A stretch of DNA of 53,270 nucleotides. It comes from Streptomyces sp. SM10 (GTDB taxonomy: Bacteria; Actinomycetota; Actinomycetes; Streptomycetales; Streptomycetaceae). The DNA lies in NCBI RefSeq assembly GCF_002910915.1, contig NZ_NEUF01000148.1, positions 1 to 53,270 of the forward strand, given 5' to 3'. A model generated the notes under the pieces. It made no database searches and had not been told where the DNA came from. It worked only from the letters and a program-made list of their open reading frames with translations. Both the position numbers and the translations under genes were made by a program. Below, one piece after another: positions 32,496 through 41,027 of the stretch (positions are counted from its first letter, which is position 1; every line of letters begins with the position of its first letter).

Positions 32496-34016
32496 TCAGT
32501 GGGCGACGACGGGGATCTTGAACTCGTCCTCGACGCCGTCGGCCAGGTCGCCCGGGCCGCCGGCCGCACCGGTACCCGGCCGGCCGGTGTTGATCAAGGT
32601 CACCGCGATCGCCGAGGCGGCGACCAGGATGCCGACCGCCCACCAGATCGCCGCGGCGAAACCGCTGACCATGGCCTGCAGCTGGAGCAGCTTCGGGTCG
32701 CTCGCACCGGCGGCGTGATCGACGACGTAGGCCGTGGTGGCACTGGCGGCGATGGTGTTGAGCAGCGCCGTGCCGATGGCACCGCCGACCTGCTGCGAGG
32801 TGTTCACCATCGCGGAGGCCACACCCGCGTCGCGCGGCTCGATGCCGTGCGTGGCCAGGGACATGGCCGGCATGAACGCCGTGCCCATGCCCAGGCCGAG
32901 CAGCAGCTGTCCCGGCAGGATGACGGCCGCGTAGGAGGTGTCGATGTCCAGCTGGGTCAGCAGCAGCATGCCGACGGCCGCCGTCAGGAAGCCGGGGCCC
33001 ATCAGCAGCCTCGGCGGGACCCGGGTCATCAGCCGGGCTCCGATCTGCGTGGAGCCGGTGATCATGCCCACGATCATCGGCATGAACGCGAAGCCGGTCT
33101 TGACCGGGGAGTAGCCCTTGACCACCTGCAGGTAGTAGGTCAGGAAGAGGAACAGCCCGAACATCGCGATGATGGCGAGGCCCAGCGAGAGGTAGACGCC
33201 TCCGCGGTTGCGGTCCGTCACGACGCGCAGCGGCAGCAGCGGTGACTTCACGCGCGACTCGGTGGCGACGAAGGCCAGCAGCAGCACGGCGGCGGCCACG
33301 AACATGCCGATGGTCAGCGAGTCCGACCAGCCGGCCGACTCGGCGCGGGTGAAGGCGTAGACCAGCGAGACGAGACCCAGCGTGGACAGGACGACACCGG
33401 GGATGTCGAGCGGCGAGCGGTTGCGGCCGCCGACCGGCTCACGGATGACGAGATAGGCGCCGACCGCGGCGACGATCGCGAACGGGATGTTGACGAAGAA
33501 GGTCCAGCGCCAGTTCAGGTACTCGGTGAGGAAGCCGCCCAGGATCAGGCCGACCGCGCCACCGCCACCGGCGATGGCCCCGTAGATACCGAAGGCCTTG
33601 GCCCGCTCCTTGGCGTCCGTGAACATCACGGCGAGCAGGGAGAGGGCCGCCGGTGCGAGCAGCGCACCGAAGACACCCTGCAGCGCGCGGGAGCCGAACA
33701 TCATGGCTTCGCCCTGGGCGGCGCCGCCCAGGGCGGAGGCGGCCGCGAAGCCGAGCAGGCCCACGACGAAGGTGCGCTTGCGGCCCCAGAGGTCGGCGAT
33801 GCGCCCGCCGAAGAGCAGGAGCCCGCCGAAGGCGAGCGCGTAAGCCGTGATGACCCACTGCTTGTTGCCGTCGGAGATGCCCAGGTCCGTCTGGGCCGAG
33901 GGCAGGGCGATGTTCACGATGGTCGCGTCGAGCACGACCATCAGCTGGGCGAGGGCGATGAAGGCCAGCGCTTTCCAGCGGCTGGGATCCGGAACGGTAC
34001 CGGCTGATTTCGACAT
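32496..34016 (-). CDS. MFS transporter, DHA2 family
   Basis: 506 aa, about 14 membrane helices. The D1 motif region reads LMVVLDATIVNIALPS and motif A is GGRIADLWGRKRTFVVG. The motif C area is GAIAGGGGAVGLILGGFLTE. The tail is short and acidic. I prefer the ATG at 34016, with AGGTGG eight bases upstream, over a GTG at 34028. It lies 200 bases downstream of a TetR gene on the same strand, so TetR is the likely repressor, although the MarR gene on the other side is convergent. I recall a MarR-exporter-TetR order near hrdD in S. coelicolor as well. Substrate unknown. Confidence 0.92.
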   Translation of the reverse strand: MSKSAGTVPDPSRWKALAFIALAQLMVVLDATIVNIALPSAQTDLGISDGNKQWVITAYALAFGGLLLFGGRIADLWGRKRTFVVGLLGFAAASALGGAAQGEAMMFGSRALQGVFGALLAPAALSLLAVMFTDAKERAKAFGIYGAIAGGGGAVGLILGGFLTEYLNWRWTFFVNIPFAIVAAVGAYLVIREPVGGRNRSPLDIPGVVLSTLGLVSLVYAFTRAESAGWSDSLTIGMFVAAAVLLLAFVATESRVKSPLLPLRVVTDRNRGGVYLSLGLAIIAMFGLFLFLTYYLQVVKGYSPVKTGFAFMPMIVGMITGSTQIGARLMTRVPPRLLMGPGFLTAAVGMLLLTQLDIDTSYAAVILPGQLLLGLGMGTAFMPAMSLATHGIEPRDAGVASAMVNTSQQVGGAIGTALLNTIAASATTAYVVDHAAGASDPKLLQLQAMVSGFAAAIWWAVGILVAASAIAVTLINTGRPGTGAAGGPGDLADGVEDEFKIPVVAH

Positions 34017-34216
34017 GGGAGTAGCCACCTAAGGACACGAGGAGTTGCTGAGTCGGCGAGCGGGCCGCGCGGGCGGGCACTGCTGCGGGACCGGAATGGG
34101 CAAGGGGGACCGGCGGCCGGACCCGTGCGTCGGATCCCGCCCGGTTCCAGGCTGGTGCGGCCCGTCGAGGGCTCGGGACTGAGGGCTGGGGTTGTCGGTT
34201 CTCCGGTGCGCGGGCG

Positions 34217-34885
34217 TCAGCGGCCGCTGCGCAGGACCTCCAAGGTCGCCGCCGATCCGGGCAGCTCGGAGCGGGCCGGGGCTTCCAGGCCGTCCAGGAA
34301 GAGCTGCAGATGACGGTGGGTGAACCGGTCGATGTCCGGGCAGGCGATGCCGGGCAGCGGCCGGGTGAGCTGGGAGAGGGCGACGAGTACGTCACCGACG
34401 GCGATGTCGGTGCGCAGCCTCCCTGCGGACATGGCGCGCTCCACGAGGCCTTCGACGGCCTCTTCGAGGCGACGGCGCTCGGCGAGCAGTTCGGGATGGT
34501 CCTTGTCGAAGCCGCCGGACAGCATCGGGCACAGGGCGCCGATCCGTTCGTCGGCCGCCGCGTGCACGAAGCGGCTGAGCGCGGCGAAGGGGTCGGACTC
34601 GGCCGCGACGGCCTCCTCCACCCGGTCGGTGGTGCGGGAGGTGACGGCGAGCACGACCTCATGGGTCAGAGCCGCCCGGTCGGGGAAGTTCCGGTAGAGC
34701 GTGGCGTTGCCGACCCCGGCGCGCCGCGCGACCTCGTCGAGCGGCACGTCCGGTCCGAACTCGACGAACGTCTCACGCGCGGCCGTCACGATCCGCTCCC
34801 GGTTGCGCAGCGCGTCGGCCCGCGGTCGGGGCGTGCGGCGCTCTGCGGCGCAGGGGGCGGTTGCGGCGACGGACTCCACGGCCAC
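34217..34885 (-). CDS. TetR/AcrR-family regulator
   Basis: 222 aa. The HTH lies at residues about 27-70: RNRERIVTAARETFVEFGPD, DEVARRAGVGNATLYRNFPD and ALTHEVVLAV. The C-terminal ligand domain includes RFVHAAADERIGALCPMLSG and a LTRPLPGIACPDIDRFTHRH end, typical of the TetR_C group in Streptomyces exporter repressors. The start GTG at 34885 has AAGGGAAGGG upstream; a second GTG two codons later is equally possible. It is upstream of the DHA2 exporter on the same strand and divergent from the M6 protease gene (258-base gap). Confidence 0.9.
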   Translation of the reverse strand: MAVESVAATAPCAAERRTPRPRADALRNRERIVTAARETFVEFGPDVPLDEVARRAGVGNATLYRNFPDRAALTHEVVLAVTSRTTDRVEEAVAAESDPFAALSRFVHAAADERIGALCPMLSGGFDKDHPELLAERRRLEEAVEGLVERAMSAGRLRTDIAVGDVLVALSQLTRPLPGIACPDIDRFTHRHLQLFLDGLEAPARSELPGSAATLEVLRSGR

Positions 34886-35144
34886 GGCCCTTCCCTTCAG
34901 GTCTCTGTCCGGCCTTCCGGAGGAACCGGGGACCGAGTCCCCGTTTCGCCGGGGACACAGATGCAAACGGGGAGAGGGTCCCCGGTTATTTCCCGTCCCG
35001 CACGTGACCTGCACCACATCACGTATGCGGTGAAAACCCCTCCATCGGCGCACCCAGCGAGCGGTCCCCCGCCACCCGGCAGAGGCTGATCGCCAGAGCG
35101 CAGTCAGTGCCGGCCGGCTGCCGCGGACCCGAAGGCGACGCCCT

Positions 35145-36422
35145 ATGCAGCAGTCACGCCACCGGATACGCGGATACCGCCGCCCCCTCGCGCTCGCCGG
35201 AGCGACGGCCCTGGTCATCGCCACGATGGCATCGGCCAGCTCCACCCTTCCCATCGCCAGCCGCGCCTCCGCCGGGCCGGTGGCCGCACCGCGGGGGACC
35301 GGTCTCGCTCCGTGCCGGATACCCACGGCCATGGGCGTGCAGATGTCGGAGGGGATGCCGACACCGCCCGGCTACGCCCGCTCGACCGGGCAGATCAGAG
35401 CCCTCAACCTGATGATCGACTTCCCGGACGCGCAGGCGACGGAACCGGCGGCGGACCGGCTCGCGGAATTCTTCCCGCAGACCTCCGACTGGTTCCGCAC
35501 CAGCTCCTACGGGCGACTCACCTACCTGCCCGAAGTGCCCGTGACGGACTGGCTGCGGATGCCTCTCCCGTTCTCCGAGTACGGGATCGAGCGCGGCTCA
35601 CCCTACGAACCCGGCTACCGCAGGATGGTCAAGGACCTGGTGGCCGTCGCCGACCCGAAGGTCGACTTCTCGGCCTACGACCTGGTCAACGTCCTGGTCA
35701 CCCCGAACGCCGGCCCCTCAGCGCTGGACACCGTCCTGTCGGTGACCTTCTCGGGCAACGACGACGCCCCGTTCGCCGACGGCATCCCGCTCTCCAACAC
35801 GTCCTTCGTCTACAGCCGCCAGGACGACGGCTCGGGCTCCTACGCCGAGACCGGCTACCGGGTCCTGCCCCACGAGAACGGCCATGTCTTCGGGCTGCCC
35901 GACCTCTACACGATGGAGGGCGGCGGCTCCGTGGGGCACTGGGACATCATGTCCGAGGACTGGGGGGCCAACAACGACCTCCTGGGCTGGCACAAGTGGA
36001 AGCTCGGCTGGCTGGACGGCGACCAGGTCAGCTGCGCCGCCATGCCCGGGACCAGCGAGCACGTCCTCGAACCGCTGGGCACGACGGGCGGCCCGAAGCT
36101 CGCCTTCGCCCCCGTGAGCGCGCAGTCCGGTTACGCGGTGGAGGTGCGGACCCAGGAGGGCAACGACGAGGCGGTCTGCAGGCCCGGCGTCCTGATCTAC
36201 AAGGTGAGCACCGACGTGGACACCGGCCAGGGCCCCGTCTCCGTGGAGGACAGCACCGAGGACAGCGGGGGCTGCACCCGGCGGCCCAATGTCCACGCCG
36301 AGCTCTCCGACGCCCCGTTCCAGCCCGGCGAGACCTTCACCGACCGGGCCGACGGCGTTCGAATATCCGTGATGGAGAAGGACGGCGACGGGAACTACCG
36401 GGTCCGGATCACTCGGTCCTGA
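35145..36422 (+). CDS. secreted M6-family metalloprotease
   Basis: 425 aa exported protease. The N terminus has RRPLALAGATALVIATMASA, a Sec signal with Arg-rich start. The Zn site is HENGHVFGLPD: H243, E244, H247 and D253 of an HExxHxxGxxD pattern, followed by the M6 stretch SVGHWDIMSEDWG (Met-turn). LGWHKWKLGWLD is also characteristic. The C-terminal beta domain contains Cys pairs. Relatives include immune-inhibitor-A-like proteins that digest host or environmental proteins. The ATG at 35145 is the only good start. The last 14 bases overlap the convergent acyl-CoA synthetase gene. Confidence 0.9.
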   Translation: MQQSRHRIRGYRRPLALAGATALVIATMASASSTLPIASRASAGPVAAPRGTGLAPCRIPTAMGVQMSEGMPTPPGYARSTGQIRALNLMIDFPDAQATEPAADRLAEFFPQTSDWFRTSSYGRLTYLPEVPVTDWLRMPLPFSEYGIERGSPYEPGYRRMVKDLVAVADPKVDFSAYDLVNVLVTPNAGPSALDTVLSVTFSGNDDAPFADGIPLSNTSFVYSRQDDGSGSYAETGYRVLPHENGHVFGLPDLYTMEGGGSVGHWDIMSEDWGANNDLLGWHKWKLGWLDGDQVSCAAMPGTSEHVLEPLGTTGGPKLAFAPVSAQSGYAVEVRTQEGNDEAVCRPGVLIYKVSTDVDTGQGPVSVEDSTEDSGGCTRRPNVHAELSDAPFQPGETFTDRADGVRISVMEKDGDGNYRVRITRS

Positions 36423-38148
36423 GCGCCCGGCCACCGCCCTCCGCATGCCCCCGGAGCACCCCGCGCAGCTCCCGCTTGAGCACCTTCCCCGTGGCGTTCC
36501 GCGGCAGGGGCTCCGCGGTGACCAGGACGTGGGCCGGCACCTTGAACGCCGCCAGACTCCGGCCCACGTGCTCCCGGAGCGCGTCGGCCGTGGCCGTGGA
36601 ACCGGCGCGCAGCCGGACGACCGCCGCCACCTCCTCGCCGAGCACCGGATGCGGGACGCCGAGCACCGCCGCGTCCTCGACATCGGGGTGGTCGTGCAGC
36701 GCGGCCTCGACCTCCACGCAGTACACGTTCTCGCCGCCCCGGATCACCATGTCCTTGATCCGGTCGACGACGGTGACCCGTCCGTTCCGCAGGACCGCGA
36801 GATCACCCGTACGGAACCAGCCCCCGGTGAACGCCCCGGCGGTCGCCGCCTCGTCGCGCCAGTAGCCGCGGACCAGGGACTGGCCGCGCAGCCACAGCTC
36901 GCCCGCCTCCCCGTCCGGGAGCGCCTCCCCCGCGGGACCGGCGATCCGCACCTCGGTGACCGGCGTCGGGGTCCCGACCGAATCCGGGTGCGCCCGGTAC
37001 GCTCCGCCGAAGTTGGCCAGCACCCCGCCGCTGGTCTCCGTCAGGCCGTAGCCGTTGCGCGGCTCGATCCGCTCGCCGTGCCGGGCCGTGAGCCGGGCGA
37101 CCAGGTCAGGCGGAGCCGCCGCGCCCCCGGTGTTCAGCCCCGTCAGGCTCTCCAGGCCGTCGCCCGCGCCGTCCGCGACCGCGAGCAGTTGGAGGGCGGT
37201 CGCCGGAACGCCCGCGTAGTGGGTGACCTGGTGGCGGCGGATCAGCCGCAGGGCGTCGTCGGCGTCCCACCGGTGCATCAGGACGAGGGTGCCGCCCGCC
37301 GCCATGGCCGCGTAGACGCTCGTGAACGCGGCGACGTGGAAGAACGGGAACGTCATCAGGGTGACCGGCGGCGCCCCCTGCCCCGGGATGACCCCGCGGC
37401 CCAGCGCCGAGGCCGCGGCCTGGTAGCGCGGGTTGAGGGCCGCACCGGCCTGCGCGAGCTGGGTGGCGACGGCGCCCTTGGGCCGCCCGGTGGTGCCCGA
37501 CGTGTAGATGATCGTGGCGTCGTCCTCGGGCCGGACCTCCACATCGGGCGGAGCCGCCGACGGGTCGGGCTCCGGCAGGTCCTCGTACCTCTCGGCGCCT
37601 TCCGGCACCTCTCCCCCGTGATGGAAGACGACGAAGCGCGCCCCCGCCTTCCGGCCCCAGGCCGCGGTCTTGGGCAGTTGCTCCCCGTCGACCAGCAGCA
37701 CCCCCGGCGCGCAGTCGTCGAGAGCGTGGACGAACTCGTCCTCGGTCCACCACGCGTTGAGCGGTACGGCGACGAGACCGGCCAGCTGCGCCGCCCAGAA
37801 CGCGATCTGCCACTCGGGGTGATTGCGCATCGCCACCACGGCCCGGTCCCCGGGGCGGAGCCCGTACACCTCGGTGAGCCGCAGGGCCAGCGCCGACGCG
37901 GCCGCGAAGAACTCCCCGTACGAGCAGACCCGTTCACCCGAAATGAGGAAGGGATGATCGCCGAAGGCCCAGGTCGTCTCGACGAACTCCCGAAGGGTGC
38001 GCGGGCCGTTGGCGTAGACGAGCGGCCCGTGCTCCGCGCGCACCACGGCGAAAGGAGCCCCGGGAGCGGTCAGCGACGCCTCGATGCGGGCGGCCGGATC
38101 ACCGGCGGGCGCGGAAGAGGCTGAACTGCTGGGGTCGGTGTGCGGCAC
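36409..38148 (-). CDS. acyl-CoA synthetase (AMP-forming)
   Basis: 579 aa ANL-superfamily enzyme that activates a carboxylic acid to acyl-AMP, then to acyl-CoA. The AMP-binding P-loop is YTSGTTGRPKGA (residues 215-226). NGYGLTETSGG is motif A5, WFRTGDLAVL is A7 and RIKDMVIRGGENVYCVEVE is A8. The catalytic Lys falls in PRNATGKVLKREL near residue 559. The GTG at 38148 has GGGAG seven bases upstream. Substrate is probably a fatty or aromatic acid; the sequence does not decide. It is a single gene downstream of the SDR gene on the same strand, separated from it by a hairpin. Confidence 0.92.
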   Translation of the reverse strand: MPHTDPSSSASSAPAGDPAARIEASLTAPGAPFAVVRAEHGPLVYANGPRTLREFVETTWAFGDHPFLISGERVCSYGEFFAAASALALRLTEVYGLRPGDRAVVAMRNHPEWQIAFWAAQLAGLVAVPLNAWWTEDEFVHALDDCAPGVLLVDGEQLPKTAAWGRKAGARFVVFHHGGEVPEGAERYEDLPEPDPSAAPPDVEVRPEDDATIIYTSGTTGRPKGAVATQLAQAGAALNPRYQAAASALGRGVIPGQGAPPVTLMTFPFFHVAAFTSVYAAMAAGGTLVLMHRWDADDALRLIRRHQVTHYAGVPATALQLLAVADGAGDGLESLTGLNTGGAAAPPDLVARLTARHGERIEPRNGYGLTETSGGVLANFGGAYRAHPDSVGTPTPVTEVRIAGPAGEALPDGEAGELWLRGQSLVRGYWRDEAATAGAFTGGWFRTGDLAVLRNGRVTVVDRIKDMVIRGGENVYCVEVEAALHDHPDVEDAAVLGVPHPVLGEEVAAVVRLRAGSTATADALREHVGRSLAAFKVPAHVLVTAEPLPRNATGKVLKRELRGVLRGHAEGGGRALRTE

Positions 38149-38252
38149 GGGCGGACTCCCAGGACTGCGGACTGGCTCGACGACCCGGCGACGCTATGCC
38201 CGGGCCGTGCCCTCGTCAACCGGTCCGCCCGGCCTGCGGGCGGACACGGGAA

Positions 38253-38296
38253 CGGGCCGGTGGCAGCACCCGGACGGGGGTACGGCCACCGGCCCG
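38253..38296 (-). terminator. 12-bp hairpin after the SDR gene
   Basis: CGGGCCGGTGGC at 38253-38264 pairs exactly with 38285-38296 across a 20-base loop, starting 18 bases after the SDR stop. It likely separates the SDR transcript from the acyl-CoA synthetase gene. Confidence 0.6.
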
Positions 38297-38313
38297 CGAC
38301 GGGCGGTCCGCCT

Positions 38314-39159
38314 CTACCGGAAGGCGGGCAGGCTGCGCTCGGCCCAGGCGGCGAAGGGGGCGGCCGGGCGGCCGAGGACCTTCTCGACGTCCGGGCTGAT
38401 CCGCTGTTCGGCCGGGAGCGGCTTGCCCAGGATGTCGAGCGTCCCGTTGACGACGCCCTCCGGCATGAACTGCGACATGTGGCCGAAGGCGGCCTCGCGG
38501 GTCAGCTCGACGAACGTGACCTTCTCGTCCAGCAGTCCGGCCAGGACGGCGGCCTGCTCGCGCGGGGTGACCGCGACCGGGCCGGTCAGCTCGTAGGTCT
38601 GGCCCGCGTGTCCCTCCTCGCGCAGGACGACCGCGGCGACCTCGGCGATGTCCGCCGGGTCGATGACGGGGAGCGCGACATCGCCGAACGGCGCGAGCAC
38701 GGTGCGCTCGGCGCGCACGGACTCGGCCCACGCGAAGGCGTTGGAGGCGAAACCGCCGGCCCGCAGGACCGTCCACTCCAGGCCCGAGCCGCGGACGGCC
38801 TCCTCGTACTCCCGCAGCCGGTCGTGCGAACCCGCGTCCGGGCGGGTCGCCGTGATCTGCGAGGAGAGCAGGACGACCTTGCCCACACCCTCCTCCTTGG
38901 CGACGCTCAGCAGGGTCTCCGCGCTCTCGCCGCCGGCCAGCATCTCCCCGGCCAGCAGGATGAACAGCGCCTCGGCGCCCTTCAGCACACCGCGGAGGCT
39001 CTCCGCCTTCCCCAGGTCGGCCTGCACATGGCGGGCGCCCTCGGGCAGCTCGACGGGGAGCGGCCGGCGCGAGACGGCGGCGACCTCGGCGCCCTGGGCG
39101 GTGAGAGCGGCGACCAGCGTGCGGCCGACATTGCCGGTGGATCCGGTGACAACAATCAT
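38314..39159 (-). CDS. NmrA-like NAD(P)-binding SDR protein
   Basis: 281 aa atypical short-chain dehydrogenase fold. The dinucleotide site is VVTGSTGNVGRTLVAAL at the N terminus. Later come VVLLSSQ, a WTVLRAGGFASNAFAW segment and the YELTGPVAVTPREQAAVLAG region of the NmrA/QOR2-like group. The canonical YxxxK is not obvious, so it may be a redox sensor or reductase. The ATG at 39159 has GAGGAG upstream and overlaps the stop of the WYL regulator gene by ATGA. A promoter block 101-140 bases upstream is nearly identical to the hxlR promoter at 48288, which suggests HxlR control. NmrA-type SDR and hxlR pairs are common in Streptomyces. Confidence 0.88.
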   Translation of the reverse strand: MIVVTGSTGNVGRTLVAALTAQGAEVAAVSRRPLPVELPEGARHVQADLGKAESLRGVLKGAEALFILLAGEMLAGGESAETLLSVAKEEGVGKVVLLSSQITATRPDAGSHDRLREYEEAVRGSGLEWTVLRAGGFASNAFAWAESVRAERTVLAPFGDVALPVIDPADIAEVAAVVLREEGHAGQTYELTGPVAVTPREQAAVLAGLLDEKVTFVELTREAAFGHMSQFMPEGVVNGTLDILGKPLPAEQRISPDVEKVLGRPAAPFAAWAERSLPAFR

Positions 39160-40289
39160 GAGACAGCTCCTCGATAAGGGACGTGATGGGAGAACAACCG
39201 CTGTCGGGGACGCCGCCGCGACGGCCGCACGGTGCTTTTCGCACCGACACCGCCGACGTTAGCATCCTGAACATAGTAGGTACCTAGAGGAAAGCGACTT
39301 TCGCTCCGGCCCGTGCCGGAGTCGCCGGAGTCGCCCCTGGGAGCTCTCCCGTGGGCGGCCGCCAGCTCCTGCCCGAGGCGCGCCAGCCGGGCGCGCGCCT
39401 CGGGTGGTTCGAGGACCTCGACCTGGGCGCCGGAACCCGCCAGCTGCGCCACCAGGACGTCGACCGACGGGCCGTCCGCCTCGATCGCGCACCGCCCGTC
39501 GGGGCGTGACTCCCCGGTCCGCAAGCGGTCCCCCAGCAGCTCCCGCAGGCCCGGCACGGCGGCGGGGTCCGCAGCCGCGCGTACGGTCACCGCGGTGAGC
39601 CGACGCTCGGCGTCGGCCGCCAGCCCCTGCCAGGCCGCGGCCAGGTCGAAGCCCTCCGGCCGCCGGGCGGGCTCGCCGGTGAGCGCCACGGAGGTGACCC
39701 GGGTGTGCAGGAAGGAGCGCGGCCCCCGATCGTCGACGGCGACCGTGTACCAGCGGCCGGCCTTGCAGACCAGACCGAGCGGGTCGACGGTCCACTCCTG
39801 GCACGGGGCGCCCTCCTCGGCGTACCCGACCCGGATCCGCACCCGGTCCAGCACCGCCTGCTCCAGGGCGTGATGGTGCGGCCCGCCCGCGGCGCGCACC
39901 GCCGCGCGGGACCAGTCGAGGCCGTCGACGACGAGCGCCTTGGACGCGGCCTCGGCGTGCGTCCGCATCGGAGCGGGCACCGCCTGCACCAGCTTGCGCA
40001 GGGCGGCCCGGAGTTCGGGCGACGCGGACAGCGGGCCCGCGGCCAGGAAGAGGGCCCCGATCTCGCGCTGGGTGAAGCCGGTGAGGTCGGTACGGGCACC
40101 CCCCACCAGGCTCCATCCGCCACCCCGCCCGCGCTGCGAGTAGACGGGCACCCCCGCGGCGGACAGCGCCTCCAGGTCGCGGCGGGCCGTGCGCTCGGAG
40201 ATCTCCAGCTCCTGCGCCACCTGCCGCACCGTCACGCGGCCTCGTGCCTGAAGGAAGAGCAGGGTGGCCACCAGACGGTCCGCCTTCAT
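39156..40289 (-). CDS. YafY-like HTH-WYL regulator with unusual C-terminal extension
   Basis: 377 aa, longer than usual for the family (about 320). HTH at residues 5-60 (LVATLLFLQARGRVTVRQVA, ERTARRDLEALSAAGVPVYS). The WYL domain at about 150-215 includes QEWTVDPLGLVCKAGRWYTV and RSFLHTRVTSVAL. The recognised protein ends near ELAAAHGRAPRGD (about residue 320). The last ~55 codons translate the promoter block of the SDR gene and look unselected (RFPLGTYYVQDANVGG). The stop overlaps the SDR start by four bases. The ATG at 40289 is 59 bases from the divergent TIGR03086 gene, and a half-site shared with the other WYL operator lies between. Confidence 0.88.
   Translation of the reverse strand: MKADRLVATLLFLQARGRVTVRQVAQELEISERTARRDLEALSAAGVPVYSQRGRGGGWSLVGGARTDLTGFTQREIGALFLAAGPLSASPELRAALRKLVQAVPAPMRTHAEAASKALVVDGLDWSRAAVRAAGGPHHHALEQAVLDRVRIRVGYAEEGAPCQEWTVDPLGLVCKAGRWYTVAVDDRGPRSFLHTRVTSVALTGEPARRPEGFDLAAAWQGLAADAERRLTAVTVRAAADPAAVPGLRELLGDRLRTGESRPDGRCAIEADGPSVDVLVAQLAGSGAQVEVLEPPEARARLARLGQELAAAHGRAPRGDSGDSGTGRSESRFPLGTYYVQDANVGGVGAKSTVRPSRRRPRQRLFSHHVPYRGAVS
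39260..39299. promoter_or_regulatory. HxlR-type operator upstream of the SDR gene
   Basis: The block consists of TAGCATCCTG, five variable bases, AGTAGGTACCTAGAGGAAAG, one variable base and GACT. It contains the palindrome TAGGTACCTA at 39277-39286. The same block with identical spacing occurs at 48288-48327 (35 of 40 positions). It lies within the extended 3' end of the WYL reading frame. Confidence 0.75.
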
Positions 40290-40308
40290 TTTGCCCCTCT
40301 CTTTCTAA

Positions 40309-40333
40309 TAGTCCATGAGGTGACCTGTTTCAT
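40309..40333. promoter_or_regulatory. candidate WYL-regulator operator
   Basis: GTCCATGAGGTGA at 40309-40321 matches 11 of 13 bases of the half-site at 28089. AGGTGACCT at 40316-40324 is a perfect odd palindrome, and CCATGA/TCATGG (40311-40316, 40328-40333) form outer arms. It fills the centre of a 59-base divergent gap. Confidence 0.65.
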
Positions 40334-40348
40334 GGGGAAGATGAAGCT

Positions 40349-40963
40349 ATGACTGATACCTCGCATGCTTCCGGCACCTCTGCCGCCCGTCCGCCCGCCG
40401 ACCCCCGAGGTGGCCTCTTCAAGGCCGTCGGGCTGGCCCCCTCGGTCCTTGCCGCCATCCGCCCCGACCAGTACGACCAGGGCACCCCGTGTCCGGAGTA
40501 CTCGGTCCGGGACCTGTCCAACCACCTGGTGTCGGTCCTGCGGCGCGTCACCGTGCTCGGCGGCGGAGGCTCCTTCATGAGCGTCCCGAACCTCGCCGAC
40601 GACATCGCCGACGGCGCGTGGGCCGACGCCTGGACCGGAGCCGCCAAGGAGTTCGACGCCGTCTGGTCCGACCCGGCGGTCCTCGGCCGGCAGATCGCCC
40701 TGCCCTGGGGCCCCGTCCCCGGAGCGGTCGCCTCGGTGATCTACACGAACGAATTCGTGCTGCACCTCTGGGACATCGCCAAGGCCACGGCCCAGAGCCC
40801 GCAGTGGGACCCGGAGATGCTGGCCGCCCCGCTGGCGGTCATGCGGCGCGCCGTACCGGCCGAACCGCGCGGCGGCCAGGTCCCGTTCGGCCCGGTGGTG
40901 GAGGTGCACGAGGACGCTCCCGACATCGACAAGCTGGTGGGCTGGTACGGCCGCAGGCCCTGA
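40349..40963 (+). CDS. TIGR03086-family metal-binding protein (DinB/MDMPI fold)
   Basis: 204 aa predicted four-helix protein of the mycothiol-dependent maleylpyruvate isomerase N-domain type. Likely metal ligands are H59 in SNHLV, and E135 and H139 in NEFVLHLWD. The family is mycothiol-linked in actinobacteria, and members act in detoxification or isomerisation, but the reaction here is unknown. It is divergent from the WYL regulator with the shared operator between, so it is the regulator's probable target. The ATG at 40349 has GGGGAAGATGAAG upstream. A 12-bp terminator follows the stop. Confidence 0.87.
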   Translation: MTDTSHASGTSAARPPADPRGGLFKAVGLAPSVLAAIRPDQYDQGTPCPEYSVRDLSNHLVSVLRRVTVLGGGGSFMSVPNLADDIADGAWADAWTGAAKEFDAVWSDPAVLGRQIALPWGPVPGAVASVIYTNEFVLHLWDIAKATAQSPQWDPEMLAAPLAVMRRAVPAEPRGGQVPFGPVVEVHEDAPDIDKLVGWYGRRP

Positions 40964-40976
40964 CCCGCTCAGGACC

Positions 40977-41004
40977 GGGGCCGCCGTCCGGTGACGGCGG
41001 CCCC
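40977..41004. terminator. 12-bp terminator between TIGR03086 and oxidase genes
   Basis: GGGGCCGCCGTC at 40977-40988 and GACGGCGGCCCC at 40993-41004 pair exactly with a 4-base loop. A T-rich stretch TTCCTGTTCC follows on the plus strand. It lies between convergent genes. Confidence 0.88.
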
Positions 41005-41027
41005 TTCCTGTTCCGGCGCGGGCCGGG

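Noticed and set aside
40349..40963. TIGR03086 gene as part of the polyketide cluster
   Set aside because: It pairs with the WYL regulator by promoter architecture, is closed off by a strong terminator, and has no known polyketide role.
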